Shown here: positions 27,736 through 37,400 of the stretch, in pieces | Layout of the letters: each line of letters opens with the position of its first letter | How positions within the stretch are numbered: position 1 is the stretch's first letter | Assembly (NCBI RefSeq): GCF_000153405.2 | Contig: NC_020802.1 | Location: 1,011,883-1,075,882 of the forward strand | Direction of reading: 5' to 3' | DNA length: 64,000 nucleotides | Source: Psychromonas sp. CNPT3 | GTDB lineage: Bacteria > Pseudomonadota > Gammaproteobacteria > Enterobacterales > Psychromonadaceae | Notes under the pieces: generated by a model | Database searches by the model: none | Seen by the model: only the letters and a program-made list of their open reading frames with translations | Told to the model about the DNA's origin: nothing | Program-made: the position numbers and the translations under genes

Positions 27736-29004
27736 ATGTTTAACCGTGATATGAATATTGCTGATTATGATCCAGAATTATGGAAATCAATGACCGATGA
27801 AGTTGAGCGTCAAGAAGAGCACATCGAGTTGATTGCCTCAGAAAATTATACAAGCCCTCGTGTAATGCAAGCACAAGGTAGTCAATTGACTAATAAATAT
27901 GCAGAAGGTTACCCTGGCAAACGCTATTATGGGGGATGTGAGTTCGTAGATGTCGCTGAGTCATTAGCCATTGAACGTGCTAAATCACTTTTTGGTGCTG
28001 ATTATGCAAATGTTCAACCACATGCAGGCTCTCAAGCAAACAGTGCTGTTTATGCCGCATTATGTAATGTTGGCGATACTATATTAGGCATGAGTTTGGC
28101 CGATGGTGGACATTTAACACATGGCTCTTCCGTTAGTTTTTCAGGAAAAGTCTACAATGCAATACAATATGGTATTGATCCTGAGACAGGTATCTTAGAT
28201 TATGCACAAGTAGAGCGTTTAGCGCTTGAACATAAACCTAAAATGATTGTGGCTGGATTTTCAGCTTATTCAGGTATTGTTGATTGGGCAAAGTTTCGTG
28301 AAATCGCCGACAAAGTAGGTGCTTACCTGTTTGTTGATATGGCACATGTTGCAGGTTTAGTGGCAACGGGTTTATACCCTAATCCAATCCCTTTTGCAGA
28401 TGTCGTGACAACCACAACGCATAAAACATTAGGCGGCCCTCGTGGTGGTTTAATTTTGGCTAAAGCCAATGCAGAAATTGAGAAAAAATTAAACTCAGCT
28501 GTTTTCCCAGGTGGTCAAGGTGGCCCTCTTATGCATATTATCGCAGCTAAAGCGGTATCATTTAAAGAATGTGCTGAGCCTGAGTTTAAAGTTTACCAAC
28601 AACAAGTATTAGATAATGCGCAAGCGATGGTAAAAGAGTTCCAACAACGCGGTTATAAAATTGTATCTAATGGCACGCAAAATCACCTGTTTTTGGTGGA
28701 TTTGATTGCGCAGGATGTGACGGGTAAAGAAGCCGATGCAGCCCTTGGAAAAGCACACATTACGGTAAATAAAAACTCAGTACCTAACGATCCACGCTCT
28801 CCTTTTGTGACATCTGGTTTACGTATTGGGACGCCGGCTTTAACGCGTCGTGGCGCAACGGTTGCTGATGCAAGTGAATTAGCAAATTGGATGTGTGATA
28901 TTTTGGATGCATTAAAAGATGCACCAAAACTTGAAAAAGTGATCGCTGAAGTCAAAGTAAAAGTGGCAACTTTTTGTAAAGCAAACCCTGTTTACCAAAA
29001 ATAG
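27736..29004 (+). CDS. glyA: Serine hydroxymethyltransferase
   Basis: PLP enzyme that interconverts serine and glycine and loads one-carbon units onto tetrahydrofolate. About 422 residues. Landmarks: [36 protein letters not shown], and the PLP lysine in [16 protein letters not shown]. Two ATGs lie at 27730 and 27736; the AGGAG at 27725-27729 abuts the first and has a 6-nt spacing to the second, so I use 27736. It has a long upstream region and its own terminator, although nrdR and the rib genes follow on the same strand. Confidence 0.96.
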   Translation: MFNRDMNIADYDPELWKSMTDEVERQEEHIELIASENYTSPRVMQAQGSQLTNKYAEGYPGKRYYGGCEFVDVAESLAIERAKSLFGADYANVQPHAGSQANSAVYAALCNVGDTILGMSLADGGHLTHGSSVSFSGKVYNAIQYGIDPETGILDYAQVERLALEHKPKMIVAGFSAYSGIVDWAKFREIADKVGAYLFVDMAHVAGLVATGLYPNPIPFADVVTTTTHKTLGGPRGGLILAKANAEIEKKLNSAVFPGGQGGPLMHIIAAKAVSFKECAEPEFKVYQQQVLDNAQAMVKEFQQRGYKIVSNGTQNHLFLVDLIAQDVTGKEADAALGKAHITVNKNSVPNDPRSPFVTSGLRIGTPALTRRGATVADASELANWMCDILDALKDAPKLEKVIAEVKVKVATFCKANPVYQK

Positions 29005-29067
29005 GCGGAGCTTTATACCTGCATAATAAAGGATATTTATGTTGGTGCCATATAAAGAATGATAATG

Positions 29068-29096
29068 AAAAAACTGCACACTGTGTGGTTTTTTTA
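29068..29096 (+). terminator. Intrinsic terminator after glyA
   Basis: Stem of AAAAAAC plus CACA pairing with TGTG plus GTTTTTT, with a 2-nt bulge and a 3-nt loop, running into a T tract. It lies about 65 bp after the glyA stop and 30 bp before the nrdR start. Confidence 0.75.
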
Positions 29097-29126
29097 TTTA
29101 TATTTGTAAGAGCAAGGAATGAAACT

Positions 29127-29576
29127 ATGTATTGTCCTTTTTGTAGTGCGCAAGATACGAAAGTAATTGATTCTCGTCTGGTTGCCGCAGGAGCCCAAGT
29201 ACGTCGACGTCGCGCGTGTAACGAATGTAATGAACGTTTTACCACGTTTGAAACAGCAGAATTAGTATTACCTCATCTGATCAAATCGGATGGTCGCCGA
29301 GAACCTTTTAATGAAGGTAAGTTGCTGGTGGGTATTCACCGCGCATTAGAAAAAAGACCAGTGAGTATGGAAGATATCGAGGTGAGTTTAAATCAATTAA
29401 AATCGACATTACGTGCGACGGGCGAGCGAGAAGTGACCTCAAAAATGGTCGGCGAATTAGTCATGGATTTACTTAAAGGTCTGGATAAAATAGCCTATAT
29501 TCGTTTTGCATCGGTATATCGTTCTTTTGAAGATGTAAAAGAGTTTGGTGAAGAAATCGCCAAATTGGAAAAATAA
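29127..29576 (+). CDS. nrdR: Transcriptional repressor NrdR
   Basis: Global repressor of ribonucleotide reductase genes, 149 residues, the same as E. coli NrdR. It has an N-terminal zinc ribbon (CPFC at 3-6 and CNEC at 31-34) followed by [17 protein letters not shown] and an ATP-cone that senses ATP/dATP (about 49-139). The frame is open from 29085, but the ATG at 29127 matches the family start and has an AAGGA ribosome site. It lies upstream of ribD as in most gammaproteobacteria. No NrdR box pair is recognisable nearby. Confidence 0.95.
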   Translation: MYCPFCSAQDTKVIDSRLVAAGAQVRRRRACNECNERFTTFETAELVLPHLIKSDGRREPFNEGKLLVGIHRALEKRPVSMEDIEVSLNQLKSTLRATGEREVTSKMVGELVMDLLKGLDKIAYIRFASVYRSFEDVKEFGEEIAKLEK

Positions 29577-29586
29577 AATAGCGTCA

Positions 29587-29625
29587 AAGATATTAAAAAG
29601 CACTTTATGTGCTTATAAATATCTT
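29587..29625 (+). other. Two-part hairpin between nrdR and ribD
   Basis: AAGATATT (29587-29594) pairs with AATATCTT (29618-29625) and AAGCAC (29598-29603) with GTGCTT (29609-29614), separated by a symmetric 3x3 internal loop, with a 5-nt apical loop. There is no T tract, so it is more likely an RNA-processing or stability element than a terminator. Confidence 0.55.
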
Positions 29626-29663
29626 AAGTCTCTTTCCCGATAACTCATATTATTAAGGCATAA

Positions 29664-30809
29664 ATGACGACAGTCTGTTTTTCAGAGCAAGATAAAGAGT
29701 ATATGTCTCGCGCCCTTGAATTAGCAAAAAAAGGACGTTTCACTAGCGCGCCAAATCCGAATGTGGGCTGCGTTATTGTGTTAGACGATATCGTTGTAGG
29801 CACCGGCTTTCATTTTAAGGCGGGCCAAGGGCATGCGGAAGTATACGCATTGGCGATGGCTGGCAGCAAAGCGCAGAGCAGCACATGCTATGTGACACTC
29901 GAGCCATGTTCGCATTTTGGGCGAACACCGCCTTGTGCGCTAGCCTTAATCAAGGCGGGCGTAAAACGCGTGTGTGTGGCGATGCGCGACCCTAATCCTC
30001 AAGTTGCAGGACAAGGCATTAAACTTTTACAAGATGCTGGCATAGAGGTGAGCGTTGGCCTGTTAGAGCCACAAGCTAAGCAGTTAAATTTAGGCTTTAT
30101 TAATAGAATGTTACATAAACGAGCCCGTGTCACGCTTAAGCTAGGTGCAAGTTTAGATGGTAAAACAGCCCTTAAAAATGGAAAAAGTCAATGGATCACC
30201 GGATCGCAATCTCGTTGTGATGTGCAACATTTTCGCGCTCAGCAAAGTGCCATATTAAGCTCCGCATCGACCGTATTAGCCGATGATCCCAGTTTAAACG
30301 TTCGTTTTGAAGAACTTCAACAGTCAATGTACTTTAAAGGTGAGATCAGCGCAGAGCAACTGCGTCAACCTTTACGCATTATTTTAGACAGCCGAAATAA
30401 ATTAACCGGTCAAGAAAAGATATTTTCATTACCGGGAGATATCATTTTGGTGGCATTACAACTGCGCCATGATTTATCAGATTTTAAAGGGGTTGCACAA
30501 GTGCAATCGGTCGTCTGCCCGGCAGATGAAGCTGGAAATATTGATTTACGCTCACTACTTAAATTACTAAACCGCTATGAGCTCAATGATATCTGGTTAG
30601 AAGTGGGGGCTACGCTTGCCGGCGCCTTTTTTAAAGCGCAGTTGGTTGATCAATTCATTTTGTATCAAGCGCCTAAATTAATGGGTGCACAAGCGCGAAG
30701 TTTAGTTAATTTAGATGATTTTTCAACGATGGATGACGTGCTACAATTAACGCTCCAAGAGGTTACCGTGATCGGTAATGATATTCGCATTATTAGCAAT
30801 CGAGATTAA
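29664..30809 (+). CDS. ribD: Bifunctional riboflavin biosynthesis deaminase/reductase RibD
   Basis: Performs two steps of riboflavin synthesis: deamination of the diaminopyrimidine intermediate and reduction of its ribose side chain. 381 residues. The N-terminal deaminase has the zinc motif GHAEVYAL (His and catalytic Glu) and LEPCSHFGRTPPC. The C-terminal reductase (from about residue 155) has TLKLGASLDGKTAL and SQWITGSQSR, and a NADPH-binding fold. The riboflavin synthase gene starts one base after the stop, so the two are coupled. Confidence 0.94.
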   Translation: MTTVCFSEQDKEYMSRALELAKKGRFTSAPNPNVGCVIVLDDIVVGTGFHFKAGQGHAEVYALAMAGSKAQSSTCYVTLEPCSHFGRTPPCALALIKAGVKRVCVAMRDPNPQVAGQGIKLLQDAGIEVSVGLLEPQAKQLNLGFINRMLHKRARVTLKLGASLDGKTALKNGKSQWITGSQSRCDVQHFRAQQSAILSSASTVLADDPSLNVRFEELQQSMYFKGEISAEQLRQPLRIILDSRNKLTGQEKIFSLPGDIILVALQLRHDLSDFKGVAQVQSVVCPADEAGNIDLRSLLKLLNRYELNDIWLEVGATLAGAFFKAQLVDQFILYQAPKLMGAQARSLVNLDDFSTMDDVLQLTLQEVTVIGNDIRIISNRD

Positions 30810-30810
30810 T

Positions 30811-31470
30811 ATGTTTACAGGTATTATTGAAGCAGTGGGAACTATCTCTGCCATTAAGCATCATGCACATGATATGACAATCAGTGTTGATAGTGGAACG
30901 TTAGATTTAAGCGATGTTAAGTTAGGGGATAGTATTGCGCATAATGGGGTCTGTCTCACCATTACGGCCTTACATAAAAATGGCTATGATGTGGATATTT
31001 CGAATGAAACGATCTCACGCAGTGGTTTTGCCTCCATCAAAATAGGTTTTAAAGTCAATTTAGAGAAAGCGATGCAAATGAGTTCGCGTTTTGGCGGGCA
31101 TATTGTAAGTGGCCATGTAGATGGTGTTGGTGAAATAACATCGATGACAAGAGTGGGTAGTGCGATTGAATATTGGATAAAAGCACCATTAGATCTCGCA
31201 AAATATATCGCAGAAAAAGGTTCAATTACCATTGACGGTATTAGTCTAACAACGAATGCGATTGATAATAGCGCTTTTAAACTAACCATCATACCGCATA
31301 CTATTGCGCAAACTACGATGCAAGATTATCAGGTAGGCACGTTGGTTAATTTAGAAGTCGATGTGATTGCTCGTTATTTAGAGCGCTTGATCAGTAGCAA
31401 CCAAAACGTTGAAACTGAAAAAGAATCTACAATGGACTTACTGGCTCGTAGTGGATTTTTTACGGGATAA
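30811..31470 (+). CDS. ribE: Riboflavin synthase alpha subunit
   Basis: Dismutates two 6,7-dimethyl-8-ribityllumazine molecules to riboflavin. The 219-residue protein begins MFTGIIEAVG, the hallmark N terminus, and contains two lumazine-binding halves, the first with GDSIAHNGVCLT and the second with KGSITIDGISLT. The frame is open further upstream inside ribD, but the ATG at 30811 is the family start. It is also called ribC in E. coli nomenclature. In many relatives ribBA follows next; here a 210-bp gap leads directly to ribH. Confidence 0.94.
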   Translation: MFTGIIEAVGTISAIKHHAHDMTISVDSGTLDLSDVKLGDSIAHNGVCLTITALHKNGYDVDISNETISRSGFASIKIGFKVNLEKAMQMSSRFGGHIVSGHVDGVGEITSMTRVGSAIEYWIKAPLDLAKYIAEKGSITIDGISLTTNAIDNSAFKLTIIPHTIAQTTMQDYQVGTLVNLEVDVIARYLERLISSNQNVETEKESTMDLLARSGFFTG

Positions 31471-31680
31471 ACAAAGATATTTATTTGTAGAATCGCTTTT
31501 TTATGTAAAATAATGGCATATTATATAACGTGGTTAAATGGGCATTATCAAAGGCTGTAAAATGTTTTTTTGGTTTTTTAGCTTTTACGCCTAAAGTGAT
31601 TGATTAGATCATGCATATTTGCCGTTTATAGATAAAAAAAATGTGTTAGAATGCACAAAATATTGTAATAAGGGTCGAAA

Positions 31681-32148
31681 ATGAAAATAATTGAAGGTGG
31701 CTTAGCTGCACCAGATGCGAAAATCGCAATTGTGATCTCTCGTTTTAACAGCTTTATTAATGAGCAGTTATTAGCAGGGGCAATCGATACCCTTAAGCGT
31801 ACCGGTCAAGTACAAGATGATAATATTACAGTAGTGCGTTTACCCGGGGCTGTTGAATTACCGCTGGTGGCTAAACGTGTTGCAGCATCAAAAAAATATG
31901 ATGCGATTATAGCATTAGGCACCGTTATTCGTGGTGGTACGCCACACTTTGAATTTGTGGCTAATGAATGTAATAAAGGTCTTGCACAAGTATCTCTTGA
32001 GTTTGATATTCCAGTTGCTTTCGGTGTGTTAACAACCGATTCAATTGATCAAGCGATTGAGCGTGCAGGAACAAAAATGGGCAATAAAGGCAGTGAAGCT
32101 GCATTAAGTGCTTTAGAAATGATTAATGTAATAGCGGAATTAGGATAA
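31681..32148 (+). CDS. ribH: 6,7-dimethyl-8-ribityllumazine synthase
   Basis: Lumazine synthase, which condenses the RibD product with dihydroxybutanone phosphate; it usually forms icosahedral shells. 155 residues. Key segments are [42 protein letters not shown] with the catalytic His, and [15 protein letters not shown]. An AAGGGTCG ribosome site precedes the ATG. Its last base is shared with the nusB start (TAATG). The 210-bp AT-rich stretch upstream may hold a separate promoter, but I see no FMN riboswitch in it. Confidence 0.95.
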   Translation: MKIIEGGLAAPDAKIAIVISRFNSFINEQLLAGAIDTLKRTGQVQDDNITVVRLPGAVELPLVAKRVAASKKYDAIIALGTVIRGGTPHFEFVANECNKGLAQVSLEFDIPVAFGVLTTDSIDQAIERAGTKMGNKGSEAALSALEMINVIAELG

Positions 32149-32573
32149 TGAAAATGAAACCGGCAGAGCGTCGTCGCGCACGTCAATTTGCAGTGCAAGC
32201 TGTGTACCAATGGCAAATCACCAAAGGGCCAGTGGGTCAAATAATAGAGCAATTTTCTGTTGATCAAGATTTTTCAAAAACAGATGTGCCTTATTTTAAG
32301 GAATTACTTGCAGGTGTTGTGAGTCGAATTGAAACAATAGATGAAAAATTATCGCCTTATCTATCACGTAAGATTGGTGATGTTGATATGGTTGATATTG
32401 CCATTTTACGTTTAGCAATGTTCGAACTCAGTTACCGTACTGATGTACCCCATAAAGTAGTTCTAAATGAAGCCATTGAACTGGCGAAGGATTTTGCTAC
32501 TGACGAATCTTATAAATTTGTTAATGGTGTATTGGATAAAGCATTGCGTAGTTTAAAATTACGCGGTGAATAA
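32148..32573 (+). CDS. nusB: Transcription antitermination factor NusB
   Basis: RNA-binding protein that with NusE/S10 binds boxA in rRNA leaders. 141 residues, all helical. The basic N terminus KPAERRRARQFAVQAVYQWQ and the C-terminal FVNGVLDKALRSLK match the family. The start overlaps the ribH stop by one base; an alternative ATG lies two codons later and aligns better with E. coli NusB. The ribH-nusB order is conserved in gammaproteobacteria. A terminator follows. Confidence 0.95.
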   Translation: MKMKPAERRRARQFAVQAVYQWQITKGPVGQIIEQFSVDQDFSKTDVPYFKELLAGVVSRIETIDEKLSPYLSRKIGDVDMVDIAILRLAMFELSYRTDVPHKVVLNEAIELAKDFATDESYKFVNGVLDKALRSLKLRGE

Positions 32574-32606
32574 TAAGCCTAATTATCGTTAGGTATAAAA
32601 CGAATT

Positions 32607-32640
32607 AAAATCCAGTTGTCATCGACACTGGATTTTTTGT
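32607..32640 (+). terminator. Intrinsic terminator after nusB
   Basis: AAAATCCAGT (32607-32616) pairs with ACTGGATTTT (32627-32636), with a 10-nt loop and trailing Ts. Confidence 0.85.
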
Positions 32641-32682
32641 CGTTTAGGCGTAGTGATCGTATTTTTTTAGAGAGGAAGAACA

Positions 32683-33399
32683 ATGAATAAGAGTTTAATG
32701 ACCAATATTATAGCAGCGGTTATTTTAATCGTAGGGTTATGTTTAACGGAAACGGAATTTTCGAATATATTGATCATGGTGGGGTTATTTGCACTTTCGG
32801 GCGCACTTACAAACTGGTTAGCGGTGTTTATGCTTTTTGAAAAAATACCTTTTTTATATGGATCTGGCGTGGTGCCGGCGCATTTTAAAGAATTTAAAGC
32901 GGGTATACGCACATTAATGATGGATCAATTTTTTACACGTCAAAATGTAGAGCGTTTTTTAAGTACGGGATCGTTGTCAATGACACACCTTGATTTGGCA
33001 CCGGTGATCGAAAAAGTAGACTTGAATCCGACTTATGATGGCCTGGTGACGGTGATCATGGAATCCTCTTTTGGTGGCATGCTTGGTATGTTTGGTGGTG
33101 AAGAAGCATTAGTGCCTCTTCGTGAACCCTTTATAAAACATATGCGTAGTTCTATCATTGATTTAACCCAAGATGATAAATTTATGGAACTCGTTAAATC
33201 TGAAATTAAACAACCCGATATGATGCAAGATATTTTAATGCAAATTGAGCAGATCATAGAGCAACGTTTAAACGAGTTAACGCCACAACTAGTAAAAGAG
33301 ATCATCCAAACCATGATCCGCGCGCACTTAGGTTGGTTAGTTGTTTGGGGCGGGATCTTTGGTGGCTTAATTGGTTTATTAAGCGCATTTGTAATTTGA
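32683..33399 (+). CDS. DUF445 family membrane protein
   Basis: A 238-residue inner-membrane protein of the DUF445 family, whose function is unknown. Two N-terminal hydrophobic segments (about 8-25 and 28-48) include the characteristic GALTNWLAVFMLFEK element, followed by FLYGSGVVPAHFKEFK. A long, mostly helical cytoplasmic or periplasmic middle follows, and a C-terminal helix (GWLVVWGGIFGGLIGLLSAFVI region). An AGAGAGGAAG ribosome site precedes the ATG. It is a single gene between the nusB terminator and convergent msrA. Confidence 0.8.
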   Translation: MNKSLMTNIIAAVILIVGLCLTETEFSNILIMVGLFALSGALTNWLAVFMLFEKIPFLYGSGVVPAHFKEFKAGIRTLMMDQFFTRQNVERFLSTGSLSMTHLDLAPVIEKVDLNPTYDGLVTVIMESSFGGMLGMFGGEEALVPLREPFIKHMRSSIIDLTQDDKFMELVKSEIKQPDMMQDILMQIEQIIEQRLNELTPQLVKEIIQTMIRAHLGWLVVWGGIFGGLIGLLSAFVI

Positions 33400-33411
33400 A
33401 TAAGAATGTCG

Positions 33412-33498
33412 ATATCCATGTGACTTCAGATGTTAGAAGCTAAGCCTAATTTGGCTTGCTGATTTGTCATGACGTCTCATGGGTACATCTTCAAGTCA
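33412..33498 (+). repeat. Palindromic intergenic element between DUF445 gene and msrA
   Basis: Left arm CCATGTGACTTCAGATG and right arm CATGGGTACATCTTCAAGTC form an imperfect inverted repeat; an inner hairpin AGCC-TAATTT-GGCT lies between them. The right arm covers the msrA stop codon. Its end resembles the CTCATG..TACTTCAAG end of the element at 15462-15540, which suggests one repeat family. Confidence 0.45.
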
Positions 33499-34030
33499 GT
33501 TTTAATTGCGCTTTAAAACGTTCTTTAAAGCGATTAAATTTAGGCGCAATAACCGCAGTACAATAAAGTTGCTCTGGGTTACGTAAAAAATACCCTTGGT
33601 GATGATCTTCTGCCAAGTAAAAATCTAAAAAGGCTGTAACTTCAGTGACAATCGGCGCATCAAAAACCTTGTCTGTTTGCAATTGTAAAATAAATGCATT
33701 GGCTATTTTTTGTTGTTCTAAATCATGAAAAAAGATAGCTGAGCGATATTGGCTACCAATATCGGCTCCTTGTCTATTTAGTTGCGATGCATCATGCAGA
33801 CTAAAAAAAATGAGTAGCAGCTCAGTGTAACTAATTTTTGTACTATCATAAGTAACTTGTACGGCTTCTGCATGGCCGGTTTTTCCGGTACATATTTGTT
33901 CATATGTTGGCTCTATTATGTCGCCTCCCGTATAACCTGATCTTGCTTCTATCACGCCATTTAAGTGATTAAATGATGCTTCAATGCACCAAAAGCATCC
34001 TCCCGCAAACGTCGCTTTTAAAATACTCAT
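33491..34030 (-). CDS. msrA: Peptide-methionine (S)-S-oxide reductase MsrA
   Basis: Repairs oxidised methionine in proteins. The 179-residue protein starts MSILKATFAGGCFWCIEASF with the catalytic GCFWC motif at about 11-15. Further family blocks are RSGYTGGDIIEPTYEQICTGKTGHAEAVQV and the EDHHQGYFLRNPEQLYC region, whose final Cys could act as a resolving residue. No MsrB domain is fused. It is monocistronic and divergent from the adhesin gene. The stop codon lies inside the palindromic repeat. Confidence 0.93.
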   Translation of the reverse strand: MSILKATFAGGCFWCIEASFNHLNGVIEARSGYTGGDIIEPTYEQICTGKTGHAEAVQVTYDSTKISYTELLLIFFSLHDASQLNRQGADIGSQYRSAIFFHDLEQQKIANAFILQLQTDKVFDAPIVTEVTAFLDFYLAEDHHQGYFLRNPEQLYCTAVIAPKFNRFKERFKAQLKLT

Positions 34031-34400
34031 ATTTTAGCCTCTTAATTGATGTGAAAATGTAATGGATTTAGGGTAATAATAAGTGTTACAAAAAATGTTA
34101 ATATCATGTTATAACGTTATGGTAGCATTTGTTATATATGCTTATATATGTGAATAAAACGAAATCCCTAGGATTTACAATATACGAGTATGCACTATAC
34201 TCAATAGTTTAAAGTAAAGTGGATGTAAGTTAATAAGCGATTTATACTGACTTATAAGAACCTTTCCGAGTATTATATTATATTAAAGATAGGTATTATC
34301 TTTAAAGCTCCCCAACCTGTTGATTTCAGTGGTTAATGTTAAAAAACATCTTTGTTTGTTACATTAGTAGATACGCAAATAAAAGCAAAAGGAAGACATC
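34031..34400 (+). other. Intergenic region upstream of the giant adhesin gene
   Basis: A 370-bp AT-rich gap. A weak promoter candidate is CTGACT (34247-34252) and TATTAT (34271-34276) with an 18-bp spacer. A small hairpin AAAGAT/ATCTTT follows at about 34287-34305. I found no c-di-GMP riboswitch. The adhesin has an AAGGAAG ribosome site 6 nt before its ATG. Confidence 0.4.
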
Positions 34401-37400
34401 ATGGCTAAAAACACAACTAACACTAATGATAATAAAGAAAATTTAGCATCAGAGGAGAAGTTGAGCATCAATGAAGCAACGCTTAACGAGCAAGATCCTA
34501 TGTTAGATGTTAATGCGCAATTAATTGATGAAATTGAGGCGATCCAAGATCTTATTGAAAAAGATGATGCTTTAATTGATGATGTTGAAACGGCTGCTGG
34601 TGATGAGGGGGCGGGCGGTCATTCTGAGCCGATCACTTTTTTGCGTGATGCAAACGAAACATTAGCGTCTTCAGAATTTCAAACTGAGGGTTTCTTAACG
34701 CAGACCAACACCCCAATATTTGATGAGAATAGAGAAGGCTTTCAAGCGTTAGTTGGGCCTCAGTTAAGCGTTGAAAATGGCTCAATGGATGAAGATGCGG
34801 GTAGTTTAACCCTTTCTTACAGTGCGACAGATCTTGATGGATTTATCGTATCAACGGTCGCGAGTGTACCGGCTGAGCAAGGCACGGTAGTCGTTAATAC
34901 TGATGGGACTTATACCTTTACGCCGAGTAAAGATTTTAATGGTGATGCAATTATCACCATAACGACAACAGATAATGATGGCGCGACGGCGACGACTACC
35001 TCAACAGTAACGGTTAACCCTGTTAATGATGATAGCGTCGTGGTTAATGATATTGCGAGTGTGGATGAGGATGGCTCTGTTGCGATAGATGTACTTGCCA
35101 ATGATACTGATATTGATGGTAATGATGCGACGGTTGATACCTTTACCCAAGGTGCGAATGGCACGGTTGCATTAAACAGCGATGGCACCTTAGAATACAC
35201 CCCAAACCCTGATTTTAATGGCACCGATAGTTTTACCTACACCAATACAGAGGGCAATACCGCGACGGTCAACGTAACAGTAAACCCTGTTAATGATGAG
35301 ACTGTGATCGTAGATGACAGTGCGAGCGTGGATGAAGATGGCTCTGTTGCGATAGATGTACTTGCCAATGATACTGATATTGATGGCAATAATGCGACGG
35401 TTGATACCTTTACGCAAGGTGCCAATGGGTCGGTTACATTAAATAGTGATGGCACCTTAGAATACAAACCTAATGCTGATTTTAATGGCACCGATAGTTT
35501 TACCTACACCAATACAGAGGGCAATACCGCGACGGTCAACGTAACAGTAAACCCTGTTAATGATGAGACTGTGATCGTAGATGACAGTGTGAGCGTGGAT
35601 GAAGATGGCACTGTTGCGATAGATGTACTTGCCAATGATACTGATATTGATGGCAATAATGCGACGGTTGATACCTTTACGCAAGGTGCGAATGGGTCGG
35701 TTACATTAAATAGTGATGGCACCTTAGAATACAAACCTAATGCTGATTTTAATGGCACCGATAGTTTTACCTACACCAATACAGAAGGCAATACCGCGAC
35801 GGTTAACGTAACAGTAAACCCTGTTAATGATGACACTGTGATCGTAGATGATAGTGCGAGCGTGGATGAAGATGGCACGGTTGCGATTGATGTACTTGCC
35901 AATGATACTGATATTGATGGCAATAATGCGACGGTGGATACCTTTACGCAAGGTGCTAATGGGTCGGTTACATTAAACGCGGACGGTACGTTGCAATATA
36001 CACCAGCTGCAAATTATCATGGTCCTGATAGTTTTACGTACACGAATACAGAAGGAAATACTGCGACCGTTAATATTACGGTTAATGATATTAATGACGC
36101 CCCTGAAATTGAATCTAAAGACGGTGAAATAGTTCACAAACAAGGACCTGTTACTGTTACTTTTACGGCGACGGATATTGATGGCACGATCGTAAGTACC
36201 GTTGCCACTGTTGATCCAAGCGAAGGTACTGTTGTCGTTAATAGTAATGGAACTTATACCTTTACACCGGCAGAAGATTTTAATGGTGATGCGACTATTA
36301 CCTTAACGACGACAGATGATGACGGTGCAACGGCAACGACTACCTCAACGGTAACCGTTATTCCCGTGAATTCTCCGCCCGTATTATCTGCTAATGACGG
36401 CACCATGGACGAAGATGATGGCAGTATTAGCATATCTTTTACTGCTTATGATGTTGATGGCACGATCATCTCGACGGTTGTGAGCGTTGATCCTGCGCAA
36501 GGTACGGTTGTTCTAGGTAATGATGGTACTTCCTATATATTTACCCCTGCGGAAAACTTTAATGGCGATGCGACCATTACAATTAGCAGTACGGATGATG
36601 ATGGTGATACGTCAACGACAACGTCAACAGTAACAGTTAACCCTGTTAATGATGATAGCGTAGTGGTTAATGATATTGCGAGTGTTAACGAAGATGGCAG
36701 TGTGTCGATTGATGTACTGGCCAATGATACCGATATAGATGGCAATAATGCGACGATTGATGTATTTACCCAAGGTGTGAATGGCACGGTTGCATTAAAC
36801 AGCGACGGCACCTTAGAATATACGCCGAATGCTGATTTTAATGGCACCGATAGTTTTACCTACACCAATTCAGAAGGCAATACTGCGACGGTCAATGTAA
36901 CGGTTAACCCTGTTAATGATGATAGCGTAGTGGTTAATGATATCGCGAGTGTGGACGAAGATGGCAGTGTGTCTATTAATGTACTGGCCAATGATACCGA
37001 TATTGATGGTAATGATGCGACCCTTGATACCTTTACGCAAGGCGCGCATGGGTCGGTAGCACTAAACGCGGATGGCACCTTAGAATATACGCCAAATGCT
37101 GATTTTAATGGCACCGATAGTTTTACCTACACCAATTCAGAAGGCAATACTGCGACGGTCAATGTAACGGTTAACCCTGTTAATGATGATAGCGTCATTG
37201 TCAATGATATTGCGAGTGTGGATGAAGATGGCAGTGTGTCGATTGATGTACTGGCCAATGATACTGATATTGATGGTAATGATGCGACGCTTGATACTTA
37301 TACTCAAGGCGCAAATGGATCGGTAAAGTTAAACAGCGATGGCACGCTGCAATATACGCCAAACCCTGATTTTAATGGCACCGATAGTTTTACCTACACC

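Noticed and set aside
31471-31680. FMN riboswitch between ribE and ribH
   Set aside because: None of the conserved RFN blocks (for example GGGGCAGGGTGAAA-like) is present; the region is simply AT-rich.
34031-34400. c-di-GMP riboswitch upstream of the adhesin
   Set aside because: No GEMM-type conserved blocks; only a small A/T hairpin is seen.
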